From Euphorbia lathyris (taxonomy: Eukaryota > Streptophyta > Magnoliopsida > Malpighiales > Euphorbiaceae): DNA of 64,000 nt. Every line of letters starts with the position of its first letter. Position 1 is the first letter of the stretch. Of this stretch, positions 23,037 to 35,179 are shown piece by piece. The DNA lies in NCBI RefSeq assembly GCF_963576675.1, contig NC_088917.1, forward strand, positions 73,952,610 through 74,016,609. Reading direction: 5' to 3'. The notes beneath the pieces are model-generated. The model worked only from the letters and a program-made list of their open reading frames with translations. It ran no database searches and was not told the DNA's origin. Position numbers and translations under genes: made by a program.

Positions 23037-23202
23037 TATATATATATATATATATATATATTAGAACTTGCACTTGAATTCAAAATTCTTAATTTAAGCG
23101 ATTTGAGACTTTTTTAACTGGCAAATCTTAATTGTTTAATTATCAGAACTGATAGAGTCCTATATCATCTATATCCAAATGCGTATCCGGTTAATAAAAA
23201 AA

Positions 23203-23746
23203 AATAAGGTACAAAAATGCTCATAATTTTTATGGTCAGGAAAAATTTACCCCTAACATATAAAATGGTGCAATTTTATCTCTAATGTTATAGAGTTGGG
23301 TGAATTTGAAAAATAATTCATGGACCTGTCTACTCGGTTATAAATCTTGTTATCTACACTTCACATGTAAATTATTTTTATCAATCATTAGTAACAGATC
23401 ATTAATATATGATTAGACGTGAATTTTAAAAAAAAAATTAAAAAATATACTTTCTATTGTACGAGTTGGACAAAAAAAATTAAAATATTTTACCGAATTT
23501 ATAAATATTGATCTCCAATTTTATTATTGAATTACAAAAAAATATTATTTTTTTTTAAAACGAACTGATATGCAGTTGGTGTAGAATAAGGAACAAAATA
23601 TTTGTGTGTTATAATAATGTTTGAAATTGACCAAACTTGTCAATATTAGGAATAAAATTGCTTTTGGCTACCAACGTTATGGGTAAAATTGTTAAAGGTA
23701 AAATTACTCCTAACTGTAAATGTTAGGGTTTTGTACCTTATAAAAA
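23203..23746. mobile_element. Foldback MITE, family B, copy 1
   Basis: About 540 bp. Left arm carries aaatttacccctaac and gcaattttat, right arm their complement (gtaaaattactcc, ggttttgtacctta). The same element occurs at 28744-29292, 30941-32925 (split), 46440-46985 and 57681-58192. Confidence 0.8.
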
Positions 23747-23784
23747 ACGTAAATATTAATTTGGAAAGAATTTATAAACACTGA

Positions 23785-24188
23785 AGTATAGTATTGTCTT
23801 GATAATGAAACATTATGAAAAGAATTTATAAACACTGAATTTATAAACATTATGATAAAGAATTTATTAAGTTGCTATTTATAAGAATTCTTTTAGACGT
23901 TATGGTTTACTAATGATAATGAAACTTTTCCTTCATATTGAAAACCAGGAATTTTCACATGCACCTTAATGAGCAAGTGAATTTGCTCATTCACCGTTAG
24001 ATATAGGCTTATTAAATCTAAACATCAGAAAGCTTTGAATCTCCACCTTAGGATTCTACTAAGCCTAGATCTAACGGTGAATGAGCAAATTCTACATGCT
24101 CATTAAGGTGCATGTGATCAAGACTGATTGAAAACACATAATAATTTAGAAGTCTCATTCAATCACAATGTCCCACCTAACTTTATTA
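23785..24188 (+). repeat. Second partial copy of the 11S promoter, split by a MITE
   Basis: tatagtattgtcttgat at 23787, gttgctatttataag at 23872, tggtttactaatgat and the aaaacacataataatttag block after the MITE (24130) all match the promoter of copy 2. It breaks off at 24188 before a start codon, at the hAT-like element. Confidence 0.7.
23946..24127. mobile_element. 182-bp foldback MITE, sister of 213-395
   Basis: Ends CAGGAATTTTCACATGCACC and, inverted, CAGTCTTGATCACATGCACC. Target repeat attgaaaac at 23937-23945 and 24128-24136. The empty site is seen in the related promoter copies at 24841 and 21033. Confidence 0.87.
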
Positions 24189-24740
24189 CAGGGTATTTGT
24201 TTCCGCCTCCTGTTGCCTTTTCATACCTGAAAAGTAGCATTTTACAAAAGCATGAATTCGTATTTTTCCAACAGCAAACGGCAGTTAAACCAAACGGGTC
24301 CTAATGGTGTTTGTTTTTTCGAGAGGAGCGTTTAGCATTTCACTCCAAACCACATTAAAATATAGCTTTTGGTTAGAGTTATACAACAACAACATTTAGT
24401 ATTTTTTTTTTTTTTGAAACAGAAACTTTTAGAGCTTTTCACAAAAAAAAAATTAAAAATGAGCTTTTCGTGAAAAAAAAAATTATTTGATATTGACAAA
24501 AAAAATTATCGAAAAAAAAATAGTTTCACAAAACACATTTCTTCTTTAATGCTTTTTTCTATTTCTATAATATTATTGTCAAAACAATAAAGTTTTACTT
24601 CGTTCAATAAATAATTATTTTTAATTTTTAGATTGGGTTTGGGTTTAATATTTTGTTAACACAGACTCAAAAATGACACGACACGACACGAATACGATAA
24701 TTATCGAGTTTAAGATTCATAGGGGAACAAACGACCCCTG
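24189..24740. mobile_element. hAT-like non-autonomous element (tentative)
   Basis: Begins CAGGGTATTTGTTTCC and ends GGAACAAACGACCCCTG, an imperfect inverted end of the CAGGG type typical of hAT elements. The 8-bp target repeat is not recognisable. It separates two copies of the 11S promoter. Non-coding inside, with A- and T-runs. Confidence 0.45.
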
Positions 24741-24981
24741 AGAGTATAGTATTGTCTTGATGCGTATAAATAATAAGTTGCTATTTATATGAATTGTTTT
24801 AAACATTATGGTTTACTAATGATGATGAAACTCCTCCATCCTATTGAAAACAAATAATAATTTAGAAAGTCTCATTTAATTACAATGTCCCACATACTTA
24901 ATTATGATTTAATTATAGCTTTATGAGATGTTGTATAAATACTTAATTATGGTTTAATTATCATATCCAAGTTCCAAAATC
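24741..24981 (+). promoter_or_regulatory. Promoter region of 11S copy 2
   Basis: A TATA box (tataaata, 24934-24941) stands 41 bp before the start ATG, implying a short leader. A second TATA-like tataaata lies at 24762. I see no clear CATGCA (RY) seed element. Confidence 0.6.
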
Positions 24982-27560
24982 ATGGCTAATTATGTTTCTT
25001 CTCTCGGTCTTCTTCTTCTTCTCCTTCTTTTTAGCCGCATAGCTATTAGTTCTAATACTAATTGCCAAGTAATCCCTCGTCTCTTTGCGAGGGAACCTAG
25101 TACGAATACTCCTTTAGTAGTTGGTTCTATCGAACTCTGGGATCCAAACATCGACTACTTTCAATGTGCTGGTGTACGGGTTTATCGATACACCCTTCAA
25201 CCCAATCGCCGAACATTCCCATTTCACACCAATGTTGATCGACTGGATTACATCGTTCAAGGTTATTAAATTAATATATCAAATTAGTTTTAACATTTTT
25301 GGAAAAGTCTGAGTTTAGCCTGAACAAACGTTGAGTCGCCAAGTTGGTTATTCAAGACTAAATTGGTACCATTTTATGAATATTGAAGCTAAAATAGTGT
25401 TATTTTGTACATTGGATTAAAAAACATTGTTTAATTTCAATATTTGAAATACTACATTTTAAAATTCTTATTAAATTTTATTTTATTCAATTGTTTAGTT
25501 TCAATATTTCAAATACTGCATTATAAAGTTCTTATTAAATTTTATTTTATTCAATAGTATAAATTGGTCGATTATTTAAATTACAAATTTGTGATTTACT
25601 CATTATGAGTAAACTATATTAATGTGTAAAATCCAATATAGTTGGACAAGTCAAATTTAAATACCAAATTTAGTATTTAATAAATGTCTCTTACTTGTCA
25701 TAAATATTGTATTTTTGGATATACAGGCAATGTGATATTTGGTCTGATAATTCCCGAATGCTCTCAAGAATTAGATGGTGAGAAAAATAAGTGTCACTAG
25801 ATTCTTCGTGTTCACAGTGGTGACATGTTTTTTTCTCGTGCTGGAGAAACCTTTTTTATCAATAATGATGGAAATGAGAGTTTGATTATCGTTGGTATCT
25901 CTCGCATCTCCAACACTGACCCTTTCCGAGTAAGAAACAATAATATATAAAATTTACAAATTATCACTAAGATAAATAATTTAAAGAACACCTATATAAA
26001 CAAAGATTCTCATCGTTTTAGAATAACTTTTGTATTTTTATATTTTGTTTTTGAATTATTTTAACTATTAAAAAATGTTTATTTTAATTGGTCACAGAGT
26101 TAGTTTATACATTGTGAAATACTGAAGAAAAAAAATACATATAAAATCTGATATATATTTAAAGAATCTTATAAGTTACGAAGAAAAATTATTATATCTA
26201 AATATATAATATTCCTTAAAAGTAGAAAAGGTTGACTTACTTTTTTTTTCCATGTGTTATAGATATTCTTCCTAGGAGGTCTCACAAATATCTTAGCCGG
26301 ATTTTCTTCAAAGTTTATCACTAAAGCTTTCAACGTTACTCATGAGTTGGCTACGAAACTTCAAAGGCAGATTGACCTTAGGGGTAGCACCGAATATATG
26401 ACTGGTGGTGGATTTCATTTATCCAGTTCACCAACTACTCCACCATGTCCAAAACAAGAGCGAAAAGGTCCCTACAATGTCAATGATGAGTCTTTATGCA
26501 ATATTAACACGAGGATAGCAAAAATCTCTGATCCTTCAATGGCAGATCTTTTCATCCCAGGAGTTGGGCAATTGACAACCATCGACGTCCACCAACTCCC
26601 TATTCTTGAGTCGAGCCAACTCAATGTTACTTACACCCTTCTTCTAAAGGTGAGAAAATTTCTATTATGGTTTTGGACCTAACTGTTTATGGACTATTTT
26701 TGGCGTATTTGAGGACATAGTTTAGGAGCAACCGATGAAAAAACAAAATCTAAGGATTCACATTTTTTTTATCAAAATTATTATTCTTTTATTTCAATAC
26801 GATTAACCATCAATAAAATATAATTGCATAAATTAAGTCTCTATTTATTAAAAACATTAACGGTAAATATCAAAATTTAGTATATTTGAAATTACATTTT
26901 TAACAGTTTGAAAATAATATTTCATATTTATGATGCAACTTTAGCAAAACTGTACAATTTCATTTAAAAAAAATTGAAATTTCAGGCGTGGATAAAATGA
27001 GTCACATACTTCTACCAAGAAGTAAATTTATCATACTTTTAACAAATGGAATTTCGAGGATTTGAACCTTCGACCATTTGGTCTAAGAGGTTCTAACTAT
27101 GTTAATAAAGAGCTTATAAAAAAATTAAAATACCAGGGATTCATGATGTCTTTTCCTTTAATTATTAGAGTTGAATTGACTATAAAATTGTATATGATAA
27201 TTTGCAGGATGTTATGAGATTACCCCATTGGGAAAATGGTTATAGCGCAATTTAGGTGGTGAAGGGTAAAGGCCATATTCAAGTAGTGGATGACAATGGA
27301 AAGAATGTGTTAAGGAAGGACAACTGCTCCTTGTGCCGCATAGCTTTTTGATGGCGGAACAAGCAAAGAGCGAGAGATTCAAATACTTTACCTTCAAGAC
27401 CAACGGTAACCCAATTACCTCTGAGCTTACTGGTCGAAACTCAGTCATTAATTGCTTGCCATTGGAGGTTCTTACAAATGCATTTGAAATTAACAAGGAA
27501 GAGGCAAAGAAGGTGAAGTTAGGAAGGATTGATACATCCTTAGTTAAAATCATACCATAA
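24982..27560 (+). pseudogene. 11S globulin (legumin-type), copy 2, four exons, disabled
   Basis: Exons: E1 24982-25261 (signal peptide MANYVSSLGLLLLLLLFSRI, then NCQV), E2 25727-25929, E3 26263-26649, E4 27208-27560. All borders are GT/AG and the phases agree (E1+E2 is 161 codons, E3 129). Lesions: TAG at 25798-25800 where copy 1 has CAA; TAG at 27253-27255 in E4 where copy 1 has TAC; and 13 bp missing near 27311. Copy 2 keeps the splice acceptor that copy 1 lost, so the two copies decayed separately. As in copy 1, the basic chain would start after Asn-Val and not Asn-Gly, and the long acidic linker of most legumins is absent. Any product of this copy would end in the first cupin domain. Confidence 0.88.
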
Positions 27561-27753
27561 TATATCTGAAGATGAAGGCATAATATTAATTATGACTAAT
27601 ATTGGAAATGATATAGACTAATGTCGAGTGTTTACTTGATGTTGTAATAAATAAAAATTCTTAATATGAATTATATTTTGCGAAGAGAAAGGCAGATAAC
27701 CTTTTGCTTAATGTAGGTTTTGTCTTTTTCGTGTCAGATTTTCTTAAATTATA

Positions 27754-28292
27754 GGCCTAATGCTTCCCCAGCCCCCTTAACTTGTTTAAATTGGTCATTT
27801 TATCTCCTCAACTCATCGAATGTCCTATTTACCCCCTTAACTTCATAAAAGTGGTATTTCTCACCCCCTCAACTTGTCCGTTTATCCCCCCAACTCATAG
27901 AATGTTCTATTTACCCCCTTAACTCCATAAAAATGGTATTTTTCACCCCTTACAATCTGTTATCGAAGCCTAAATTGATAACTTTTTTTAAACGTTAAAC
28001 CTATATTTATGCTATTTTGTAAGTGGAACCTAAATTGATACTTCCCCAAAAATCATAGGCCTATTTTGGTACATTATCCTTACATATAATGTATTTAATT
28101 TGTTTATATTAATGTTCTTGTTATTTGTATTCTTTATTCGTTCTTTCTCTTTTCAACTTTTTTTACTACTATAAAGAGATAAGAAATACCATTTTTATGG
28201 AGTTAAGAGGGTAAATAAGATCATAAGTAGTGAGAAATACCACTTTTATGGAGTTAAGGGGGTAAATAGAATATTCGATGAGTTGAGGGGGT
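27754..28292. mobile_element. Foldback element in the 3' flank of 11S copy 2
   Basis: Starts ggcctaatgcttcccc; arms share cccccttaactccataaaa and its complement ttttatggagttaaggggg. The right end is cut short, since no matching gcattaggcc is present. Copy 1 lacks it. Confidence 0.7.
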
Positions 28293-28299
28293 AAACTAA

Positions 28300-28740
28300 A
28301 AACACAATTTTCATATATTTCTATGTACACCATATATTTCTCTCTCCTAACCAAACAATAACTAATTACCTCAAACTAAATAGCTAAAATAAAATCCACG
28401 ATTAAGCTTTAATTTTAGGAATAATTCTAAAAATAACATTTGTCTTTTCGTTGGTTTGCAAATTAACGCATTTGTTTTTTTTTATTGAAAAAATATGATT
28501 GAGATTCACACTCATTTGCAAAACCAATAATTTTTAGATTACACTGCCAATTTGATCGTTGATAATTTTAAGATAGAAAATTTCAATAATTGATGATATT
28601 CTATCAATTTTTATCTTTTTAGTTTTGAAATCATTTATGTGTTGTTTGGTTAGAAGCTATGAAGCACCGATACGGGTACGACATGGATATGACAATTTTA
28701 TATATATTATTAATTAAGGTTCAAGAGAAAACTAAGAACA
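28300..28740. repeat. Duplicated 3' flank, partner of 15930-16310
   Basis: Non-coding; aligns with the first unit through gtgttgtttggttagaagct and gatacgggtacg. ggttcaagagaaaactaagaac at 28718 matches 18738, on the far side of the LINE in unit 1. Confidence 0.8.
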
Positions 28741-28743
28741 ATT

Positions 28744-29292
28744 TGGAAAAATGTGCAAAAATACTCCTAATGTTGATAGCCAGAAGCGATTTTACCTTTA
28801 ACGTTTGTAGCAAAAGGCAAATTTACCCACAACGTTGACAAGTTTGGTTAATTTGAGAAATAATTCATCCAAATATCTTATCAGTTATAAATCATGTCAT
28901 TTATAACTTCACATGTGCATCATTTTATCACTCATTAATAGCATATCACAACCATATGAATAGACTTGAATTTTTAAAAAATAAATTGTATTTTGCATGA
29001 CTTGGACAAAATATTTCACCGAATTTTAAAATATTAATCTCCAATTCTATTATAAAATCATTATTGTGAAATCTTGTTTCTAGAACCAATTGAGAGGCAA
29101 CGTATGCAGAATAATAAAGAAAATATATGTCTTGTATAATAATATTTGGAATTGCTCCAGTTTGCTAACATTAGAGGTAAAATTGCTTTTGGCTGCCAAC
29201 GTTAGAGATAAAAGTATACCATTTTAGACATTAGGGGTAAAATTACTCATAATTGTCAATGTTAGGGTGTTTTTGTACCTTTATGATGCCTA
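28744..29292. mobile_element. Foldback MITE, family B, copy 2
   Basis: Arms aatactcctaatgttgatagcc and, inverted at the right end, attactcataattgtcaatg; same 540-bp layout as the other family members. Confidence 0.75.
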
Positions 29293-30028
29293 AATTTTTC
29301 TGTTGGCTTACCTAAAATTTACCATTTACTTATTTTTCTAAGCAAATAAACACTGAAAAATCAAGAATTTATTTTCTTATGCAATATTTTCTGGCAAACA
29401 AACGAGACCTTAAAAGTGACACATTTACACATGACTCGATTATACGATACAAAATTGATATGTTTTATAGTTTGGATTTAGCTTAGTAGGTAATTGACAA
29501 CTTTTAGATTGACACCAAAATTTTTTATTGAGTAAGTGTTAATCTACTAACTCGAAAATGATACGAAATGAAACGATGATAATATTTAAAAGTATTATAA
29601 TATTTTCTCATATTTTTAGTAAGTGTAATAGAATTACTAAGTATTATATGCAAACACCACTTCAATCTTTCATATTTTTAGATGACATCCTTATAGTAGA
29701 GACAGTAAAATTAAGCGTGACTTGTAATGACATCACATGAATCTACCATGATATTAACAGACTTTTGGATTGTCATGGTTAACATATTAAACAAAAAAAT
29801 GATTTAAAACATTTAATATCACTTCAGCTATATTTTTAAATATCATCATTAATATATAGGTATATAATAAAATTATACATGACTCTGACTCAAAAACATG
29901 ATACAAAATCGATACTAGCTCGACTAGATTGACACGGTTATATTACAAAAAAAAATTAGTTTAAAACTTACTCATTTGATACTAACCCGCACTTATGATA
30001 ATAAAAGAAATATAAACAAAAAATGGTA
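29293..30028. other. AT-rich non-coding stretch
   Basis: No gene, long repeat or recognisable element seen. Confidence 0.5.
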
Positions 30029-30287
30029 CTCCTTCCGTTTCATATTACATGTCATTTTAGAAAGTTGTATATAAGGATATTGGAAAAAAAAGACGTTGTT
30101 GCCCTTTATTTATTGATTTCAATATTTATTTATTCTATAATAAGTCCATTATTTTAATTAATTTCCGTAAACCCGCGTTTTATAGCAGAAAAAAAAATGA
30201 CTTAACGTGTACTGATCATATAAAATGACATGTAATATGAAACAAAAAATAATCTCTAGAAAGTCATGTAATATGAAACGGAGATAG
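30029..30287. mobile_element. Stowaway-type MITE
   Basis: Ends CTCCTTCCGTTTCATATTAC and, inverted, CTATCTCCGTTTCATATTAC, flanked by the dinucleotide TA at 30027-30028 and 30288-30289. These ends and the TA target are the mark of Stowaway (Tc1/mariner-derived) MITEs. The right end holds a second internal copy of the terminal sequence. Confidence 0.85.
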
Positions 30288-30940
30288 TATTATATAGAAA
30301 AGAATAACCATATTTAGCAAAAATATGATATTTTTGGTAATTTTCTCTTGGCCTTTTTACCCTTTGCTGATTGGATATTTTATTGGGCATCTGGGCTCTT
30401 GAACCATTTTTTTTTTAATTTTAATTCTAGAAACAATCTTGATTCTAGAAACCATTTTAATTTTAGAAATTTTTTTAGTTTTGATGTCATTGCGATGTTT
30501 TTTTGGTTAAAATAGAGAAATATCTGAAAATGGTGATTTGAAATTTTAAAAAATATTTCCATCGAAAACGTATTTTTAAACAACTTTAATTATTGAACTT
30601 TTCCATTTTGAGATTGCAAACAGTAATTTTAAGGTTATTTACTTTTACAAGTTGCCATGCTATTAGTAAATATGAAGTTAAACGATTTTTATGCTAGTAA
30701 ATGTAAAGTTAAATGCTTTTTATGTTAATAAATATAAAATTGAATTATTTTTATGTTAGATTTTGAAGTTGAATGACTACAATGTCAGTGAGGAGAAAGT
30801 TGAGTGACCATGAGTGTAATTTACCCAAAAGTGTTTGATGTATAAATTGCACAAGTTGACCTGGACTTGAGTGGGTGGCACATTTTATCCCAAAGTTTTC
30901 ATTTTATTTGAGTGAGATTATAAAAAAAAAAAAAGCAAAA
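30288..30940. other. AT-rich non-coding stretch
   Basis: No gene. Contains short repeats of taaatgtaaagttaaatgctttttatg type near 30660-30750. Confidence 0.5.
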
Positions 30941-32925
30941 TACCCTAAAGTTTAGGATAAAATTTTACCTCTAATATTTAAAATAGTGTGATTTTACCTC
31001 TAACTTTGGCAGTCAAGAATAGTTTTACATCTAATGTTATCAAGTTGAATTAATTTCAGATATTATTATAAAATACAGATATTTTGTTCTTTATTCTGCA
31101 TCAATTGCATATCAGTTTGCTTTTAAAAAAAATCATTTTTTGTGTGATTTAATAATAGAATTTGAAATTAATATATTTTTTTTTGGTAGGCAAAGGAAAG
31201 AAAAAACAAAACCCACAAAAAAAACTTAACTCGGGATTAGCCTGGGAAAGCTAACCCCAACCAGATCATCAGACAGCAAAGAAGACAGGAAGCCCGGAGG
31301 CGACGGGAAGGTAGAGACACCAAGCATCTTCTTCTGGCCCTCAGCAGCAAGGCGGTCAGCAACCCTGTTCTGCTCTCTGAAGACATGCCCAAAATTGATG
31401 GTATCGAAGGAGGAACATAATCTTTTGATCCCTCTTAATAAGTTTTGGCTGCCTAAACAGCTGGTCTTATTATCAGAGATACTTTTAACAGCTTCAAGGT
31501 TGTCAGATTCCATCATCAACCTTTTTAACCCCAGGTTCTTAGCTAGCCTAAGTCCAGAGAAAATTCCCTAGAGCTCAGCAGTGAAAGAAGAACCCACTCC
31601 AAGGTTCTGAGCAAAGCCAGACACCCAAGCACCTCCAGCGTCTCTCAGGACTCCACCAGCCGCGATCCTACCATCCGAAAGACAGGAGCCATCGGTATTT
31701 AACTTCACAGCCCCTTCCCCGGGTTTGCTCCAACCCAATAACTGGACCACCTTCTTTTGGCTAGCAAGAGGTAAACCCTCCTCTTTAAAGCTTTCAATAA
31801 TCGTATTAATCTTTTTAGAAAAAAAACCATGTAAATTAGGAAAGGTAGATGCTCCTTCTCCAAAGATATCCGCATTCCTCCACTGCCACAGCTGGTGACA
31901 AACAACAGCAAAGAGAATGGCACCATGCTCAAGTTCAGGTAAAACCAACCCTTTAACTCCATCAATGAACCAATCTTGACCAGGGTAGGCCAAGAAATTA
32001 GGCAGCAAATAACCCGGAAGAACTTCCCTCCACACCTTAGTGCTCTGCTCATAGTCTCTAAGAGTATGGCAGATAGTCTCAGCCTGACCTTTGCATCTAC
32101 TGCAGGTATCAGCTTCAACTAAGTGGCGTCTTTTCCTTTCCACGTTAGTGAGCAACTTGTCTTTAGCCCCAAACCAAAGGAAACTCCTAATACGATAGGG
32201 GACCTTCAAGGCCCAAATGCTCTTCCAAACAGCTGAAGGCGGAGAATCCGAGTTTATATAAAAAGCCTCAAAAGCGGATTTACAAGAGAAAGCCTCGTTA
32301 TTTGTATGGGACCAGCAATGCCTATCCTTATCATTCTCCTCACTGCTCACTTTAACCCCCCAGATCTTCAGGAGAGATTCCAGTTTAAGGAAAGCCTCAA
32401 ATTTTGACCAAATCCAGTCTCCCTCAGAGTCCACCACATCTGCAATACTCTAGTGACGGATCTCCATTGGCGGAGGAGAGAAACACTCCTATAATAAAGA
32501 CTTCCCCCCAAGCCAGGTATCGTTCCAAAAGCTAATAGATCTGCCATTGCCCACCGACCAACCAATTCTAGAGCAGAACTCGGAAAAAATTGCATTAACC
32601 CCTTTCCATAAAAAGGAACAATGTTTAAGACAATATATTTCTTATTTTTATTTTTAATTTTTTTCACGTCTAATCATATGTTTATGATCTGTTACTAATG
32701 AGTGATAAAATGACTCAGATGTGAAGTGTAGATAACACAATTCATGACTGAGAAGACAGTTTGATGAATTATTTTTTAAATTGACCAAACTTGACAATGT
32801 TAGAGATAAAATTTCTCTTGGATGCCAGTATTAAAGTTAAAATTGTACCATTTTAGATGTTAGAAGTGAAATTGCTCCCTGCGGTAAACATTAAAAGTAT
32901 TTTTACACCTTATCCTTTAAAAAAA
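30941..32925. mobile_element. Foldback MITE, family B, copy 3, split by a LINE
   Basis: Left half 30941-31177 and right half 32632-32925 together make one family-B element; the LINE at 31178-32631 interrupts it between them. Confidence 0.78.
31178..32631 (-). mobile_element. 5'-truncated LINE, minus strand
   Basis: Encodes only the 3' part of ORF2: a zinc-binding region (CSRCKGQAETICHTLRDYEQ, about 32130) and the RNase H domain (LNTDGSCLSDGRIAAGGVLR, AEL, MESDN, 31700-31500). One in-frame TAG at 31568-31570 splits the RNase H frame; TGG is the likely ancestor. The A-tail reads as T-run at 31176-31184. Target repeat aatatatt at 31170-31177 and 32632-32639. Confidence 0.87.
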
Positions 32926-34217
32926 AGTGATATCTTTCAATTCAGTTTCATTAAATTAAGTAGACTCTCAAGAAATTAGGAAAATGTGACTTTATGTTTC
33001 TAAAATAATCTAAAAACAAACATCTAACAGTTTAAATTTTTCTAGTGGATTAGAAAAATTAAATAGTATTTTCATTTTTTTTTCTTTTGCTAATAGAGAC
33101 AATTACATGGTCTTTTTAGTATAAATTACAAAATTGACGTAATTGATAGATTGCTTTACATATTTAGATCTATTATACTACATTTTACCAAACTAAATAC
33201 TTTTATATTAGATTTCTCAAAATACCCTTATTATATATATATATTAGGGTAAATCATTTATTAGTCCCACACTTTTTATCTAACATATTGTTTAGTCCTT
33301 GAATAACACTTTATAAGATCTTTATCTTTTGTCAATATTAACCTTTTGATCATTCTGTCTATTTATTTTAGATTTTTAACCGTTGTATTTTGTATAAAAA
33401 GACAGATAGAAAATAACAGAGTAACATGGTCATTTTGTATTTTACTATAGTTGTCCTGAAAGCTAAGATATATTCGGTTAAAAATATATATAAAAAATAG
33501 ATTATATAAAGTAAACAGTAGTGCGTATTTAGAAAAAAAAACAGTAGTGCGCACACATATATCTTAATAACCAAATGAATTTGATCATTTACCGTTAAAT
33601 CTAGTTTTGATGATATTCTATCAATTTTTGGTTTTTTAGTTTTGAGATCACTTAAGTGTTGTTTGGTTAAGAGAGAGAAAGTTAATCTTTAGAAAGAGAA
33701 AACTCCAAAAATGATGATTTTGAAAAATAAAAAATATGGTTTCATGATAAATATGATACTAAATAAACTTAATTCTTGCATGCTTTCAAAAAAAAATTTA
33801 ATTGTTGGATTTTTTGTTTGAGATCATCAACGGTCAAATTGACAATGTCAATCTAAAAATCCTTAATTTTACAAATGAACGAGAACATCAGACGTTTTTT
33901 TTATAATAAGAAAAACGTACAGACACTCATCTGCGAATCAACAAAATGACATAAGTTATTTTAGAATTATCCCTCAATTTTATTCATTTTAAATATAGTT
34001 TTTTTTGTTTTTTTTTTTTTTGAGAAAATTCTAAATTGAGTTTTCATTTTAATGAAAATAAAATTGTAAAATGATTAAAGTTTGAACAAAATCATTTCGA
34101 AGTTAGGCTGAACTATATTTAACTTCTTTTCTTTTTAGTAATTATTATCATCCAAACTAATTTTAATTAGTGGTGATATTCCCTTTCAAAAAATATTAGT
34201 GGTGATATTCAAGTCGC

Positions 34218-34250
<33 letters not shown>

Positions 34251-34290
34251 TAACAAAGGCAAAAATATATATATATATATAATTAAGCTT
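32926..34290. repeat. Non-coding; third piece of the duplicated flank at 33600-34110
   Basis: 33600-33680 matches 16205-16265 and 28590-28650 (gatgatattctatcaattttt); 33905-34110 matches 19095-19260. In between, pieces appear inverted (33810-33890). A short ATAATA microsatellite lies at 34217-34247. No gene. Confidence 0.6.
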
Positions 34291-34299
34291 CTGAATTTT

Positions 34300-35145
34300 A
34301 TCTGTTTTAAGGATCAAGTCCTATGATCAATTATTTTTTCAAATTAAGTCATTGATCATTGATTTTGTTATGGATTCAACCATTATTTAACTTTTCCATC
34401 GAGTTTGGATGATAAACGCCGTTAAGGGGTTCAGTTTGCTATCGTGGAAATTTTTACTTCCATGTGGACAAATAAAAAAAATAAATTTCTTGATTAGGGT
34501 GGAGAATAAAAAGTAAAAATAAATTACAGAAATCGATTTCCAGTAGATTTTTCTAAGCTGGAAATCGAGTTTGGAAGAACCTGTTGGAAATGGATATTGG
34601 TGTTAGGGCAGAAGATCGATTTGGCAATTCTGATATTGGAAATCGCAAAATTAGAGAGGAAAAGATCAAGTTTGGAAGAACCTACTGAAAATTAATTTGT
34701 ATAATTTCTTTTTACTTTTTGCTTTTTATCTCTTATAGTCAAGAAACTCTTATTTTTATTTGTCAATGTCAACAAACTGAATCACCCTAGCGATATATGC
34801 AGTCCAAACTCGACGGAAAAGTTAAATAAGGACATGACCCATAACAAAATCAATGATCAAAGGTTTAATATGGAAAAATAATTTATTACTCCATATATTT
34901 TTACCTAATATACTATTTAGTTTTCATATTTTAATAATATATTGTTTTGTCCTCAATTTTTATTTTATTAAACAGTTTAATCCTTTATAGAATGACTAAA
35001 ATGTTTAATTATTCAAATATTTGAGAGACTAAACTGTTGAATAGAATGAAAGTTAAGGACCAAACCATATATTATTAAAACACGAAGAATAAATAATGTG
35101 TTAAGTAAAAATGTAGAAAATAATAAATTATTTCTCTACAAAAAT
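34300..35145. mobile_element. Two adjacent foldback elements
   Basis: 34300-34870: ccatcgagtttggatgataaac at left and, inverted, gcagtccaaactcgacggaaaa at right, with a secondary inverted repeat of gaaatcgatttccagtagat inside. 34880-35145: aatttattactccatatatttttacc and its complement at the right end. Non-coding. Confidence 0.65.
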
Positions 35146-35179
35146 ACTTATTAAAAGAAAATTAGCATATTTAAATCTT

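Noticed and set aside
23037..23060. (TA)n tracts as a possible AT-skewed origin or regulatory element
   Set aside because: They are the target sequence on both sides of the foldback element.
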